Shown: piece by piece, positions 8,501 through 17,300 of the stretch
Layout of the letters: the number at the start of each line of letters is the position of its first letter
Position numbering within the stretch: position 1 is the first letter of the stretch
Source of the DNA: JAFGOG01 sp034429215
GTDB lineage: Bacteria > Chloroflexota > Anaerolineae > JAAYZQ01
Reading direction: 5' to 3'
DNA length: 64,000 bases
Assembly: GCA_034429215.1 (NCBI GenBank)
Contig: DAOUGI010000098.1
Location: 1 to 64,000 of the forward strand
The notes under the pieces: model-generated
The model's database searches: none
Seen by the model: the letters and a program-made list of their open reading frames with translations, nothing else
Told to the model about the DNA's origin: nothing
Position numbers and translations under genes: made by a program

Positions 8501-11500
8501 ATCCAGGCCCGGCTGCCTGTTGAGATCCGCCTGGACCGGGTGAGGCCGGCCTATATCGCGGCAGACAGAGCCGGCGACGAGCTGCGCCGGGTGATTGACA
8601 TGGCCGGCAAGCAGGTCGACGCCCAAGGGGCGGATGGCCGCCGCCAACTGGAGCGGCTGGCGGTGCCGGACGCCCAAACGCCCGACCAGGTTGCCGAGAT
8701 GATCGCCACGATCAAGGCGGCCAGCAACCTGGATTACGGGCGGTTGGACCGGTTGGTGGGCCATGTGCTGGGCAGCGAGCTGGACGATCTGATGGCTCGT
8801 TACCAAGAGGCCGCCGGCGACCAAAAAGAGTCCCGGAGTGCGAGCGGACATGCAGGGCCGCTCACATCTGTGGGCAAGGACGCGGGCCGCCTGGGCCGGG
8901 ATCTGGATCGGCTGCGCGAGACGGTGTCCGAGAGCAAGAAGGGCGGGCGGGTCGATCTGATCAGCTTGTTAAAGCAGCTCAACGACATGGTCCACCTGGA
9001 GCTTGAGGACCTGGAGACGCTGCTGAGCCAGGCGGTGGGCCACGAATATGACAAGTGGGCGCAACGGCAGTTGTCAGAAAGTGAGGCGATTGCGGTGCGC
9101 GCGCCACTGGCTAATAGTACGTGGACGGCCATCGCCGAGCACCTGCTGGCGCTCCACTATACCCAGCGGCAGGCGTACGACCGCGAGCACCGTCGCCGCG
9201 CCACGTGGATGCCACGCTTTCCCTTCAGCTTGATGGCGCAGGCCCTGGTGGGGGAGATGGAGCCGGACGAGCTGCGAGGGGAGATCCTAGAGTCGCTCAA
9301 GTGGGCGGTTGAACAACGGGAACAAACGTGGGGGCAGGCCGAGTTCAAGCGGTGGGCGCAGTTGTCGCTGGGTGATCTGGACCGGGAGACGCGCAGCTCG
9401 CTGGCCCGTTACCTGGGCGCGCGCGAGCTGGGCGATCAACGCGACAGCACGGTGGAAGATCTGGATCCCGACCTGCAAGACCGGCTGCGCTTTATCCTGG
9501 TGTTGAAAAGCCTGAAGCAGCGCCATGTGCGCCTGGGCGAGCTGCCGCAGGCCGAGGCGGTGGCGGCTGACCTGAGCCGGGCGATGGATGCGGAAATGTT
9601 GGACAAGCCTGTCGGCGAGCTGGACGGTGAGCTCCAGGAACGGGTCGGGGCGCACCTGCGCCAGGCAGGCACGCTGGACGATCCGGCGGCCCGGGCCAGA
9701 CTGCTGGAGCAGCCCATCCGCGACTGGGATCGCCGCACACGCGACGAGGTAGCGGGTTTCCTGGGGAAGCGGTTCGTCGAAACGCACCAGGAGCAGCGAT
9801 TGGCAGAGCTGGAGCCGGCCGCGCGCGAGGTAGCTGTCGCCTACCTTCAGCGGCAGCGCTACTTTGTGGACGAAACGCGCGTGCAGCACTTTTTGGTGCA
9901 CGAGCGCCCGAGCGACCTGCCGGGCGAGACGCGCCGCGCAGCCATATCGCTCCTGGCACGCTCGCGGCTGGACCGCATGGCCCAGCGCAAGATCTCGAAC
10001 CTTGATGTGGACACCCGCCAACTAGTTCTCACGTCACTGCAGCAGGCGGGGGCCTTTACCGACCAGACACGCCGCGATCAACTGTTGAACCGGCGGCTGG
10101 CCGATCTCGAGCCAGAGCTGATAACCGGGGTCAAAGCTGCCCTGGCCCGGGAGCAGTGGGGTGACCGCTGCCTGCGCGACCTGGGCGACAATGTACGCCG
10201 TGCTGTCGTCGAGCGACTGGCAGAGATGGGCCTGTTGGCCGACCCAGAGCGGGTGCGGAGCATGGCCGCGCGGCGGCTGGGTGACCTCGACGGCTCGGCG
10301 GCGGGGGAGATCCGCGAGAAGCTGCTTGGCCAACTGCGAGTCGACCTGACCAGCAAGACCATGGAAGAGCTGCCGGCAGATACGAACCAGATGGTCCGGC
10401 AGGCGCTGGAAGCACGGGGGTATTTCGTAGACGAGGCAAAGGTCGGCTGGTACGAGCGCAAGACGCTGGCCCAGCTCCCGCCCGAGGTGTTGCGTGGTCT
10501 GGAGCAATGTCTGGGGCAGATCCGCATGGCAGAGCTGGACAAAACACCGTTCCGGGATATGCCGGCCGACACTCAGAACATGCTGACCGCCTTCTTTGAT
10601 CAGGAAGGCCTGCTGCTCGACCGCGCCGAGCGCCTGCGGCTTACTCAAACAGGAACGCCGGCTCAGTGGCCAGGGGCGATCCGTGATGCCGTGAGCAGGC
10701 ACCTGGGGCGGCGATGGTTAGTCCAGATCCGCGATCGCAGGCCGCCGGCATTGCCCGATGAGGAACGGAATGCGGTGTGGACATGCCTGCGAAGCAGCGG
10801 GTACTTTGACGACCAGTTCAAGAATGAGCTGTTCCCCTACCAGCGGCTGAACGAGTTCGACGCCGAGATCCAGCGGGGCATTGAAGACGACCTGCTTCAG
10901 CGCCTGACCCAGATGCTGGACACACAGCCGATCGGCGACCTTCCCCAGGAAATGCAGACCATGATCCAGGAATGGCTGACCCGGGCCGATTACTTTATCG
11001 ACGCAGATCGCCTGCGCCAGGCAGAGGAATCGCCGGCGCAGGATTTGACGCCTCCAGTCCGCCAGGCGATCGAGCAGGCGCTGACTGAGATGCAGGGGGC
11101 GCAGGTTGACGAAGGCCGGCTGGTGGGCGAGCTGGCGCCTCAAGCACAGGCGGCCCTGTGGCGCCACCTGGACGAGATTGGCTACTTTATCGACGAGGAC
11201 AAGCGAGCCCAGACCCTGGGACGCCGCCTGGCAGACCTGGGCAGCGAGCTGTATGAACAGGTCGTGCGCGACCTGGGCCGGCATCTCGATGCCGAGATAG
11301 GAGATAGGCCGGTTGCAGAACTGGCCGACGATCTGCGCCAGGGGCTGCGCGATGCTCTGGAAACACAGGGGTACTTTGATCAGGGCGAGACACAGGTTGA
11401 AAGGGTACAGATTTTGAATCAGCCCCTTGCCAGCCTGCGGCGTGAGGACCTGGAGGCATTGGCGATCGAGCTTGGCCAGACGCAGATGAGAGTCTGGGCG

Positions 11501-12196
11501 GCGCAGGAAACTCGAGACCGGCGCCCGTCACGCCTGAGCGACCTGCCTGCAGAGCAAGAGTCAATACTTGCTCACCTGCAAAGCCGCAATTGGTTCCTGG
11601 ATCAGGGCCGGCTTGGCCAGTTCCAGAAGCAGCGAGTCCGCGATGTGGGCGACCCAGAGATGATCGAGATGCTGCACCGGGAGCAGGCCGCCACACTGCG
11701 CCAGATGCAGATAGCCGACCTCGATCCAGAGTGGCACGCCGCGCTCCGTCCTTTGCTACAGCAGGCAGAACTGGGATTTGACGAGGGCCAAATGCACGCC
11801 ATGCGCAATACCAAGCTGGCAGACCTCGATCCAGACCTGTACGGCGAGCTGCTCCAAGGCCTGGGCGGTGAGGTGATAGCCGACTGGGGCACAACCCCTT
11901 TCCAGAACCTCGACGAGCAGCGACAGACACTCCTGCGATCGTACCTGGGGCGGAGGATCATGGGGCGTATCGAGCAGTCAGCGCTGCTGTATACGATCAG
12001 CCGCCTGTGGATCGATTACCTGACCGACATCGAGGATCTGCGGCGGGGGATCGGGCTAGAGGCTTACGGCCAACGAGATCCGCTGGTGGAATATAAACGG
12101 CAGGCGTTCGAGCTGTTCGAAGAGTTGGGGGCCAATATTCGGCGGACGGTCGTTCGTTCGCTCTTTCGTTACGCGCCACAGCCGCTGCGTACCTAG
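5507..12196 (+). CDS. secA: Giant SecA preprotein translocase ATPase with repeat-expanded helical scaffold
   Basis: SecA is the ATPase that pushes unfolded preproteins through SecYEG at the membrane. This one has 2,229 residues against a usual 800-1,000. The motor is intact: Walker A MRTGEGKT (about 102), DEVD box followed by IDEARTPLIISG (about 228), TNMAGRGVDIRLGG and the QLRGRAGRQGEPGSS box. The helical scaffold begins normally (EYDDVLNQQRQTIYDER, about 753) and its final segment is also normal (LRRGIGLEAYGQRDPLVEYKR, about 2179). Between them lie about 1,370 residues where ordinary SecA has about 120. The second half of this insert is about twelve copies of a 63-residue unit. A further insert of about 85 residues (about 467-562) splits the second nucleotide-binding fold before GIPHQILNAK. 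There is no C-terminal zinc-binding SEC-C motif; the protein ends shortly after the scaffold. The reading frame is continuous. Confidence 0.93.
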   Translation: MFKGLLSKVVGDPNERQLRKLEPLVAATNALEADMERRTDAELRELTDRFRARLLAGETLDDLLPEAFAAAREASKRTVDMRPFDVQLIGGIVLHQGKVAEMRTGEGKTLVATMPIYLNALSGRGAHLITVNDYLARRDMLWMGAIYHFLGLSIGLLQSGAEQPAYLYDPGYRREPYPGLRPVPRAEAYAADITYGTNNEFGFDYLRDNLALSLAHRVQRPLYYAIVDEVDNIFIDEARTPLIISGPSDEPVEEYTRFATIARVLEKGVHYELDEKERSVFLSDEGLAEVERQTGIDNIYDEANYRYVHYMEQALKAQVLFQEGRDYIRQRKQIVLIDQHTGRLMPDRRLSEGLHQAIEAKEAVPIRPRDVVSATVTIQNYFRMYEKLAGMSGTAMTEAEEFFKIYKLDVMTIPTNKPMIRADNADVVYRSEDAKLRAVAREILACHSQGQPVLVGTTSVELSERVSGRLTGERLQMAALSPRIAAALMEANLTREARAELRQTLSASLETMNSAAWRKLAKEVGVDGNALTADNISWIAEQMGLPNHPSAPQYQAMERALRGGIPHQILNAKEHTREATIIARAGEPGTVTIATNMAGRGVDIRLGGELSEDLVHKVRLALQARGLDPFNATKAQMDSAVAEVVPQYAKNRDMVLSAGGLHILGTERHEARRIDNQLRGRAGRQGEPGSSRFYLSLEDDLMRRFGRREMIGKLMETIGDDIPIEHGLVSRVIAQAQTAVEGYNFEIRKHLLEYDDVLNQQRQTIYDERLRVLRSDDLQIEAWRMLEKQVDEYLEKRESEPGRQASSKASPRERRQDGAQPKMAEGAIFVGLDDLLPLTLPAPNAPFQGPLTFGSQNTAYPPFTISFLADQLAAKGQPVAEVERTIRDLARQAAADWGEQLRQTVSDIAQTTRDKYDESLARYQSLLDEKIGDYEQLSEERGRALDMRGLSQHLERTFPFRLAAPGGQAAGLDEVRDEWQKQVEVQFHRATCAGLMDRIQARLPVEIRLDRVRPAYIAADRAGDELRRVIDMAGKQVDAQGADGRRQLERLAVPDAQTPDQVAEMIATIKAASNLDYGRLDRLVGHVLGSELDDLMARYQEAAGDQKESRSASGHAGPLTSVGKDAGRLGRDLDRLRETVSESKKGGRVDLISLLKQLNDMVHLELEDLETLLSQAVGHEYDKWAQRQLSESEAIAVRAPLANSTWTAIAEHLLALHYTQRQAYDREHRRRATWMPRFPFSLMAQALVGEMEPDELRGEILESLKWAVEQREQTWGQAEFKRWAQLSLGDLDRETRSSLARYLGARELGDQRDSTVEDLDPDLQDRLRFILVLKSLKQRHVRLGELPQAEAVAADLSRAMDAEMLDKPVGELDGELQERVGAHLRQAGTLDDPAARARLLEQPIRDWDRRTRDEVAGFLGKRFVETHQEQRLAELEPAAREVAVAYLQRQRYFVDETRVQHFLVHERPSDLPGETRRAAISLLARSRLDRMAQRKISNLDVDTRQLVLTSLQQAGAFTDQTRRDQLLNRRLADLEPELITGVKAALAREQWGDRCLRDLGDNVRRAVVERLAEMGLLADPERVRSMAARRLGDLDGSAAGEIREKLLGQLRVDLTSKTMEELPADTNQMVRQALEARGYFVDEAKVGWYERKTLAQLPPEVLRGLEQCLGQIRMAELDKTPFRDMPADTQNMLTAFFDQEGLLLDRAERLRLTQTGTPAQWPGAIRDAVSRHLGRRWLVQIRDRRPPALPDEERNAVWTCLRSSGYFDDQFKNELFPYQRLNEFDAEIQRGIEDDLLQRLTQMLDTQPIGDLPQEMQTMIQEWLTRADYFIDADRLRQAEESPAQDLTPPVRQAIEQALTEMQGAQVDEGRLVGELAPQAQAALWRHLDEIGYFIDEDKRAQTLGRRLADLGSELYEQVVRDLGRHLDAEIGDRPVAELADDLRQGLRDALETQGYFDQGETQVERVQILNQPLASLRREDLEALAIELGQTQMRVWAAQETRDRRPSRLSDLPAEQESILAHLQSRNWFLDQGRLGQFQKQRVRDVGDPEMIEMLHREQAATLRQMQIADLDPEWHAALRPLLQQAELGFDEGQMHAMRNTKLADLDPDLYGELLQGLGGEVIADWGTTPFQNLDEQRQTLLRSYLGRRIMGRIEQSALLYTISRLWIDYLTDIEDLRRGIGLEAYGQRDPLVEYKRQAFELFEELGANIRRTVVRSLFRYAPQPLRT
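9660..11800 (+). repeat. Tandem 63-residue protein repeats inside SecA
   Basis: A motif of the form x-G/N-[YWF]-F-[VIFL]-D-[EQDR] recurs in the translated SecA at residues about 1390, 1452, 1515, 1575, 1639, 1702, 1765, 1828, 1892, 1955, 2028 and 2089, an average spacing of 63-64 residues. Clear examples are YFVDE (1452 and 1639), YFDDQ (1765), YFIDAD (1828), YFIDED (1892), YFDQGE (1955) and WFLDQG (2028). Between these, a second signature of the type RRLADLEPEL or ADLDPDLYGEL repeats at the same period. The units are diverged at the DNA level, so the expansion is not recent. Confidence 0.75.
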
Positions 12197-12226
12197 TGCG
12201 CAGTCAGAAACGAGGCCTGCCTACTC

Positions 12227-12255
12227 TTGATCTTTTTGGGTGAAGATGTTACAAT
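12227..12255 (+). promoter_or_regulatory. Promoter of the winged-helix/KaiC-like signalling operon
   Basis: TTGATC (12227-12232), a 17-base spacer and TACAAT (12250-12255). The leader to the first start codon at 12390 is about 128 bases long. It ends in a strong AGGGGAGG ribosome-binding site. Confidence 0.6.
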
Positions 12256-12389
12256 AGGTATGTCCGGCAATTGTTGTGTGATGACCGGAGGTCGATCTGA
12301 TCGATCGCCACATCTGCAAGCATAGAGGAGAGCATCGGGCTGGTGTAGCGGGGCAGCGTTAGCCCCAGAAACAAAGGGGAGGTGCAACT

Positions 12390-12767
12390 TTGGTCTTTAG
12401 CGGAGAAGATTTCACCACACGCCTTATGAATGATATGGATCCCCAGCTCCTGGACCTGGTCAAGACCAAGGTGAACTCGTTCATCAAATGGGACCTAGTC
12501 CGTTTCCTGCGCGAGAATCCAAACACAGCCGATACGGCCGATAGCATTGCCAAGTATATCGGCCGTAATGCGGCTACCATCGAATCGGAATTGCGAGACC
12601 TGGTAAACGCCCGGATCATGGAGCTGAGGACTGTCGAAGGGATGCCGATCTATTCCCTGACAACAGACCCGGCCATCCGGGAGTTGATCGACAGGTTTAT
12701 TGCCGCCTGTGAGGACCGCCACTTCCGCGTCAAAGTCATCTACCATATTGTCCGCGGCATGCGTTAG
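12390..12767 (+). CDS. Small winged-helix DNA-binding protein
   Basis: A 125-residue protein starting at TTG, 7 bases after a strong AGGGGAGG ribosome-binding site. The middle (about residues 25-85) reads as a winged helix: KWDLVRFLRENPNTADTADSIAKYIG, then a recognition-helix-like NAATIESELRDLVNARIMELR and a short wing ending in PIYSLT. The C-terminal 35 residues are predicted helical. It is the first gene of an apparent operon with a KaiC-like ATPase, two small membrane proteins and a multi-GAF kinase, so it may be the cassette's own regulator. No named family is assigned. Confidence 0.65.
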   Translation: MVFSGEDFTTRLMNDMDPQLLDLVKTKVNSFIKWDLVRFLRENPNTADTADSIAKYIGRNAATIESELRDLVNARIMELRTVEGMPIYSLTTDPAIRELIDRFIAACEDRHFRVKVIYHIVRGMR

Positions 12768-12895
12768 CCCTTGGGCCGATAGGGGGTAACCTTTGGAGCC
12801 TGCATGGGCCCACGGGCTTGGCATCCGCAAATCAGGTGATCAGGCACGGTAAGGTATGTCTTGCACAGGATCAAGATTCCTACAGGAGGCAAAGA

Positions 12896-13663
12896 ATGAG
12901 CAACGATCGCGTTAAAACCGGCATCAAAGGCCTCGATGAGATGCTGGGCGGTGGGTTCTTGCCGCAGACAGCCAACCTGATAGAAGGGCCGCCTGGAACA
13001 GGCAAGAGCACATTAGGCATGCAGTTTATTTACAACGGCATTCGCTATCACAACGAGCCTGGCCTGATTGTGACATTTGAAGAGTTTCCGCAACAGTACT
13101 ACCGCGACGCGCAGAGCTTGGGTTGGGATTTTCGCCAATTGGAGCGTGACGGCAAGCTGCGGGTCATCATGACCAGCCCTGAAGTGAGCCGGGCCGATCT
13201 GGAGAGCGTTGGCGGAACGATCGAAACGCTGGCACGCGAGATGGGGGCCCGCCGCATCCTGATCGACAGTGTGTCCCATTTTGACCAGTTGGCAGAGGAT
13301 CCGGTTGAGCTGCGAGCTGTGGTGTATGGCTTTATTAACTCGCTCAAGCGTGAAGGGTTGACCAGTGTCCTGACCCGTGAAAGCCCGGTTCTGCTAGGTG
13401 GGGATGAAGAACAGGATAACACAGTCGCCTTTGTGGTGGATTCGTACATTCTGCTCCGCTATGTGGAAATCGAGAGTGCGATCCGCAGAGCATTGCTGGT
13501 TCTCAAGCTGCGGGGAAGCGATCACGCCAAGGATATCCGCCAGTACGAGATCACCGGTCAGGGTATTGAGATCATGAGCAAGTTCGAAGGGCGGGAAGGC
13601 ATCATGAGCGGGAGCCCCAGGCGCATGGCCGACGCATTCATGGAGGCTTTTAAGCAACCATAG
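12896..13663 (+). CDS. KaiC/RAD55-family RecA-like ATPase (single domain)
   Basis: A 255-residue ATPase of the KaiC-like (RecA-superfamily) group. The start ATG at 12896 follows an AGGAGG site at 12884-12889 with 6 bases between. It opens with the typical VKTGIKGLDEMLGGGF, a Walker A GPPGTGKST at about residue 40, a tandem-Glu motif in VTFEEFP (about 67), and a Walker B stretch RRILIDSVSHF (about 120). Only one domain is present, whereas circadian KaiC has two, so it is not a clock KaiC. Single-domain relatives are known as signalling ATPases, often near histidine kinases, as here. The target is unknown. Confidence 0.82.
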   Translation: MSNDRVKTGIKGLDEMLGGGFLPQTANLIEGPPGTGKSTLGMQFIYNGIRYHNEPGLIVTFEEFPQQYYRDAQSLGWDFRQLERDGKLRVIMTSPEVSRADLESVGGTIETLAREMGARRILIDSVSHFDQLAEDPVELRAVVYGFINSLKREGLTSVLTRESPVLLGGDEEQDNTVAFVVDSYILLRYVEIESAIRRALLVLKLRGSDHAKDIRQYEITGQGIEIMSKFEGREGIMSGSPRRMADAFMEAFKQP

Positions 13664-13673
13664 GATTGTCCAA

Positions 13674-13967
13674 ATGACACAAACTATTGGTTCAATCCTA
13701 TTGTTGTACGGTTGGATTGTAGTTGCCATCCTGCTTCTCTTTTTGTTCCTGATCGGGCGTTTCTACGAGAAACAGTTCCGGCAGCGATCATACTACCAGT
13801 TGTTTTTGTTACCGCTGGTGTTGTTCCTGGCTGGAGCTATCGGGTATTTGTTCGACAATCAGGACTTTGTCGGAGTGCTCGGTCCTGATCTGTTGTTCGC
13901 GGTCGGCGGGCTGGTGCTGATCGGCCTGGGCTACACCCTGCACCGGCTCATGATGGGGAGGAAGTGA
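13674..13967 (+). CDS. Small three-helix membrane protein of unknown function
   Basis: A 97-residue protein with three hydrophobic segments (about residues 5-25, 42-57 and 70-90) separated by short basic loops (GRFYEKQFRQR). It sits 10 bases after the KaiC-like gene, and its stop overlaps the ATG of the next membrane protein. Position suggests that the two small membrane proteins form part of a membrane complex with the ATPase or kinase. No family is recognised. Confidence 0.65.
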   Translation: MTQTIGSILLLYGWIVVAILLLFLFLIGRFYEKQFRQRSYYQLFLLPLVLFLAGAIGYLFDNQDFVGVLGPDLLFAVGGLVLIGLGYTLHRLMMGRK

Positions 13968-14302
13968 TGGAAGTCATCACTGCAATCCTAGGATCGATCG
14001 GGCTGGCGTCGGTTACCTTCATCCTCGTGATCTTGGCGCGTTTCGGCCACAAGCTGGGCGCCGTGACCAAGATGCGGCCACTCTACTATGGTTATTTCGT
14101 GGCGATTGGCTGCCTGTGCCTGACCCTTCTTGCACACTTGATAAGGGCAAGTGTATTCTGGGCACCGGTCGAGTCGGTGCCCTCCGTATTAACCGATCCG
14201 ATCTTCTACCTGCTCCTGCATCACCTGCCGATGGCCATTGCTTTGACTATCAGCCTGGGCGTCACATGGTATTACTGGAGCTGGCTGCTGAAAGAACGAT
14301 AG
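13967..14302 (+). CDS. Second small multi-helix membrane protein of unknown function
   Basis: A 111-residue protein with three to four hydrophobic segments: an N-terminal VITAILGSIGLASVTFILVILARF, a middle YFVAIGCLCLTLLAHLI and a C-terminal MAIALTISLGVTWYYWSWLL. A GTG at 13964 and the ATG at 13967 are adjacent. The ATG is preferred because it gives a 1-base stop/start overlap (TGATG) with the upstream gene and a better spacing from GGGGAGG. The gene ends 3 bases before the multi-GAF kinase start, so tight coupling is likely. Function unknown. Confidence 0.65.
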   Translation: MEVITAILGSIGLASVTFILVILARFGHKLGAVTKMRPLYYGYFVAIGCLCLTLLAHLIRASVFWAPVESVPSVLTDPIFYLLLHHLPMAIALTISLGVTWYYWSWLLKER

Positions 14303-14305
14303 TGA

Positions 14306-17300
14306 ATGGCTGAAGAAGAGAGGGTGCCAGATCGAACAACTGATGTGATTGAAAACCACCAGGCAGAGGCAAGTGGCATTGCCCTCAAAGCAGATCGCCA
14401 GCGAGCAGCTCAACTGCGGCTGATCGCCGATATCAGCCAACACGTCTTGTCAATCCTGGATCCAGAGGCCTTGCTCGACTATGCCGCCAAGACGATCCAG
14501 ACCCGATTCAATTACTACTACGTTGACATATTCCTGACAGACCCCGGAAGCGAATACGTTGCCTTCCACACCAGCAGCCATTCCGAGTATATGCGCCATT
14601 GGCAAGAAAGGAGGCTGCGCTTCCGGATCGGGCAGGAGGGCATCACCGGCCACGTAGCTGCCACCGGGGCTCCCCACCTGGCGAACGACACGGCGAGCGA
14701 TCCGCTCTATATCGCCGATGACCTGCTCCCCCATACCCGTTCTGAGCTGGCCGTGCCGATCCGGGCCGGGGACCGGATATTGGGCGTGCTGGATCTGAAC
14801 AGCGAGCGGCTGAACGCCTTTGACGAGCACGATCTGTTCGTGACGCAGAGCCTGGCCGATCAGCTGGCCCTCGGGCTGGAAAATGCCCGCTTGTTCGCGG
14901 CTGAGGCCCGCCGCCGGCGTGAGGCTGAGACGCTGCAGACGGCAACCCAGGCATTGAGTGCGACACTCGAGCTGCACCAGGTACTGGAGTCGATCCTGGA
15001 AGAGCTGCAGCACGTAGTGCCCTACGACAGTGCATCGGTGCAGCAACTGAGGGAAGGGGCGCTGGAGATCATCGGCGGCCATGGATTTGCCAATACCGAG
15101 CAGTTGTTGGGGATGCGCTTTGATCTGGTCGCAGGCGACAACCCCAACCGCGAAGTCATGCTCAAACACGCCCCGGTGATCGTGGACGATGCCCCGACTG
15201 TCTACCAAGGGTTTCACGCCGAACCCCACGTTCAAACACCTATCCGATCCTGGTTGGGCGTGCCGCTGTTGTTCGGGGACCAGTTGATCGGGATGATCGC
15301 GCTCGACAAGCGGGAGCCCAATTTCTACACTGAGGAACATGCGCGCCTGGCGATGGCTTTTGCAGCGCAGGCGGCCATCGCCATCGAGAATGCGCGCTTG
15401 TATACCGCAGAGCGGCAAAGCCGCCTGGAGCTGAAGAGCATCCAGGACACCGCCGTCGCATTGAGTGCCGAGCTACACCCGGACACACTCCTGGATATGA
15501 TTGTGAGCGAGGCAGCACGGGCATTTCACGCCGAAGCGGTCAGCCTGATGCTGTGGGACAAAACAGAGAGCCAACTGGTTGTGAAAGCTAGCTGTGGGTT
15601 GACAGACGGCTACGCGCAACTGCAGCGAATTCCCCGGGATCGGGTGGACGCGGTGCTGGCGCCTGACGGAAAGCTGCACCCGGTTTACACGGCAGATTTA
15701 ACCAGCACCCCATTTGGCGATCGCGATCTGATCGTTGGGGAAGGGTTGCGAAGTGTGCTGTCTGTGCCACTGTATCGAACAGACCTGAGCGGCATCCTGA
15801 ACATTTACAGTAAGGGAGAGATCCGCGCCTTTAGCCCCGCCCAGATCGAGCTGGCCGAGACCTTTGCCGCCCAGGCGACGATCGCTATCGAGAACGCCCG
15901 GTTATACCAGGCCGAGCGCGAGCAGCGGACGTTGGCCGAGGCCATGTACCAGGCCACCGCCGCCATCAGCAGCAGCCTCGACCTCGACCGGGTCTTGGAT
16001 GACATCATGGAGCAGATGAGCATCGTGATCCCGGGCGATGAGGCAGTCAGCATCATGTTGATCGAGGGCGAGTATGCGCGCGTGGTACGGTCGCGCGGTT
16101 ACGAACGGCTTGGCGCTCCGGATGGACTCTCCGCTTTGGCCTTGAAGATAGCCGATACGCCTACTTTTCGCATCATGCGAGAGACAGGCACCCCTATAGT
16201 CATCCCCAGGACAGCGGATTATCCGGGTTGGATACAGCCGCCGGAGACTCCGTGGCTGGGCTCCTACGCCGGGGCGCCGATCCGTGTGGGCGGGCAGATC
16301 ATCGGCTTTCTGAACGCCGACAGCGACACTCCTGACTTTTTCTGCCAAACTGATTGTGACCGGCTGCAAGCCTTTGCTGCCCAGGCAGCGGTCGCGATCC
16401 AGAACGCACACTTGTACCAGGAGCTGAGCCATCACCTGGAAGGGGCACAGCTCCTTAACAAGGCGGCTCTGGCGTCCGGCTCTACCTTGGATTTTGACGA
16501 GGTGATCCGACGAACCCTGGCCGCCCTGCTCGAGATGCCGCGCTTTGAGCGGGCCAACGTGCTGCTGTTGGACAGCAGTACCGGCGACTTGTGGCTTCAC
16601 CCGGCACTGGCTCACCAGGATCGTTTCCCGCAGAGGGCTGATTTGCGCATTCCACCGGGTATGGGTATCGCAGGCAGCGTGGTGCAGATGGGCAAGCCGT
16701 GGCGTGTCGGCGATGTGCGCCAGGTGCCGACCTACATTGCCGGGTACCCCGACACGCTCAGTGAGATAGCCGTGCCACTGCGGACCGTCGACCGGGTCAT
16801 CGGCGTGTTGGACGCTCAGAGCACCCGGCTGAACGCCTTTGACGAAGAGGATGAACGTTTGCTCGTCACGCTGGGCGGGCAGCTCAGCACGGTCATCGAG
16901 AATGCCCGCCTGTACAACGAAGCCAGGCAGCGTGTGCGAGAGATGACTGCCCTGAGCCAGGTGAGCCAGGCGCTCAACGAGGCAAGGGATCTCAAAGCCG
17001 TCCTGGATATTGTTCTCGAAGAGACGTTCGATTTCATGGGCAGCCAGGAGGGGTCGATCCTGCTCATCGACCCACCGGGCGGCAACAGGCTACGCATGGT
17101 GGTGGAGCGAGGGCTGGGATCGGAGGTCATGGAGCGCTTTAACAGCCGGCCTGTATATACCCACGAAGGCACATACCGCCGGGCACTCGCGACCGGCAAG
17201 ATTGTCGAAAGTGCGGACACGTCGGCCGACCCTGATTTCTTGGGCGACGTGGGCTCACGGGCTAGGTCTGTGACCAATATCCCTCTGATCACCGAGCACA

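Noticed and set aside
9660..11800. SecA repeats as an assembly artefact from collapsed tandem DNA repeats
   Set aside because: The units are strongly diverged in DNA and the frame is open throughout, unlike an assembly duplication. Read mapping would still be the final test.
12896..13663. Circadian clock KaiC
   Set aside because: Only one RecA-like domain is present, and no kaiA or kaiB is nearby.
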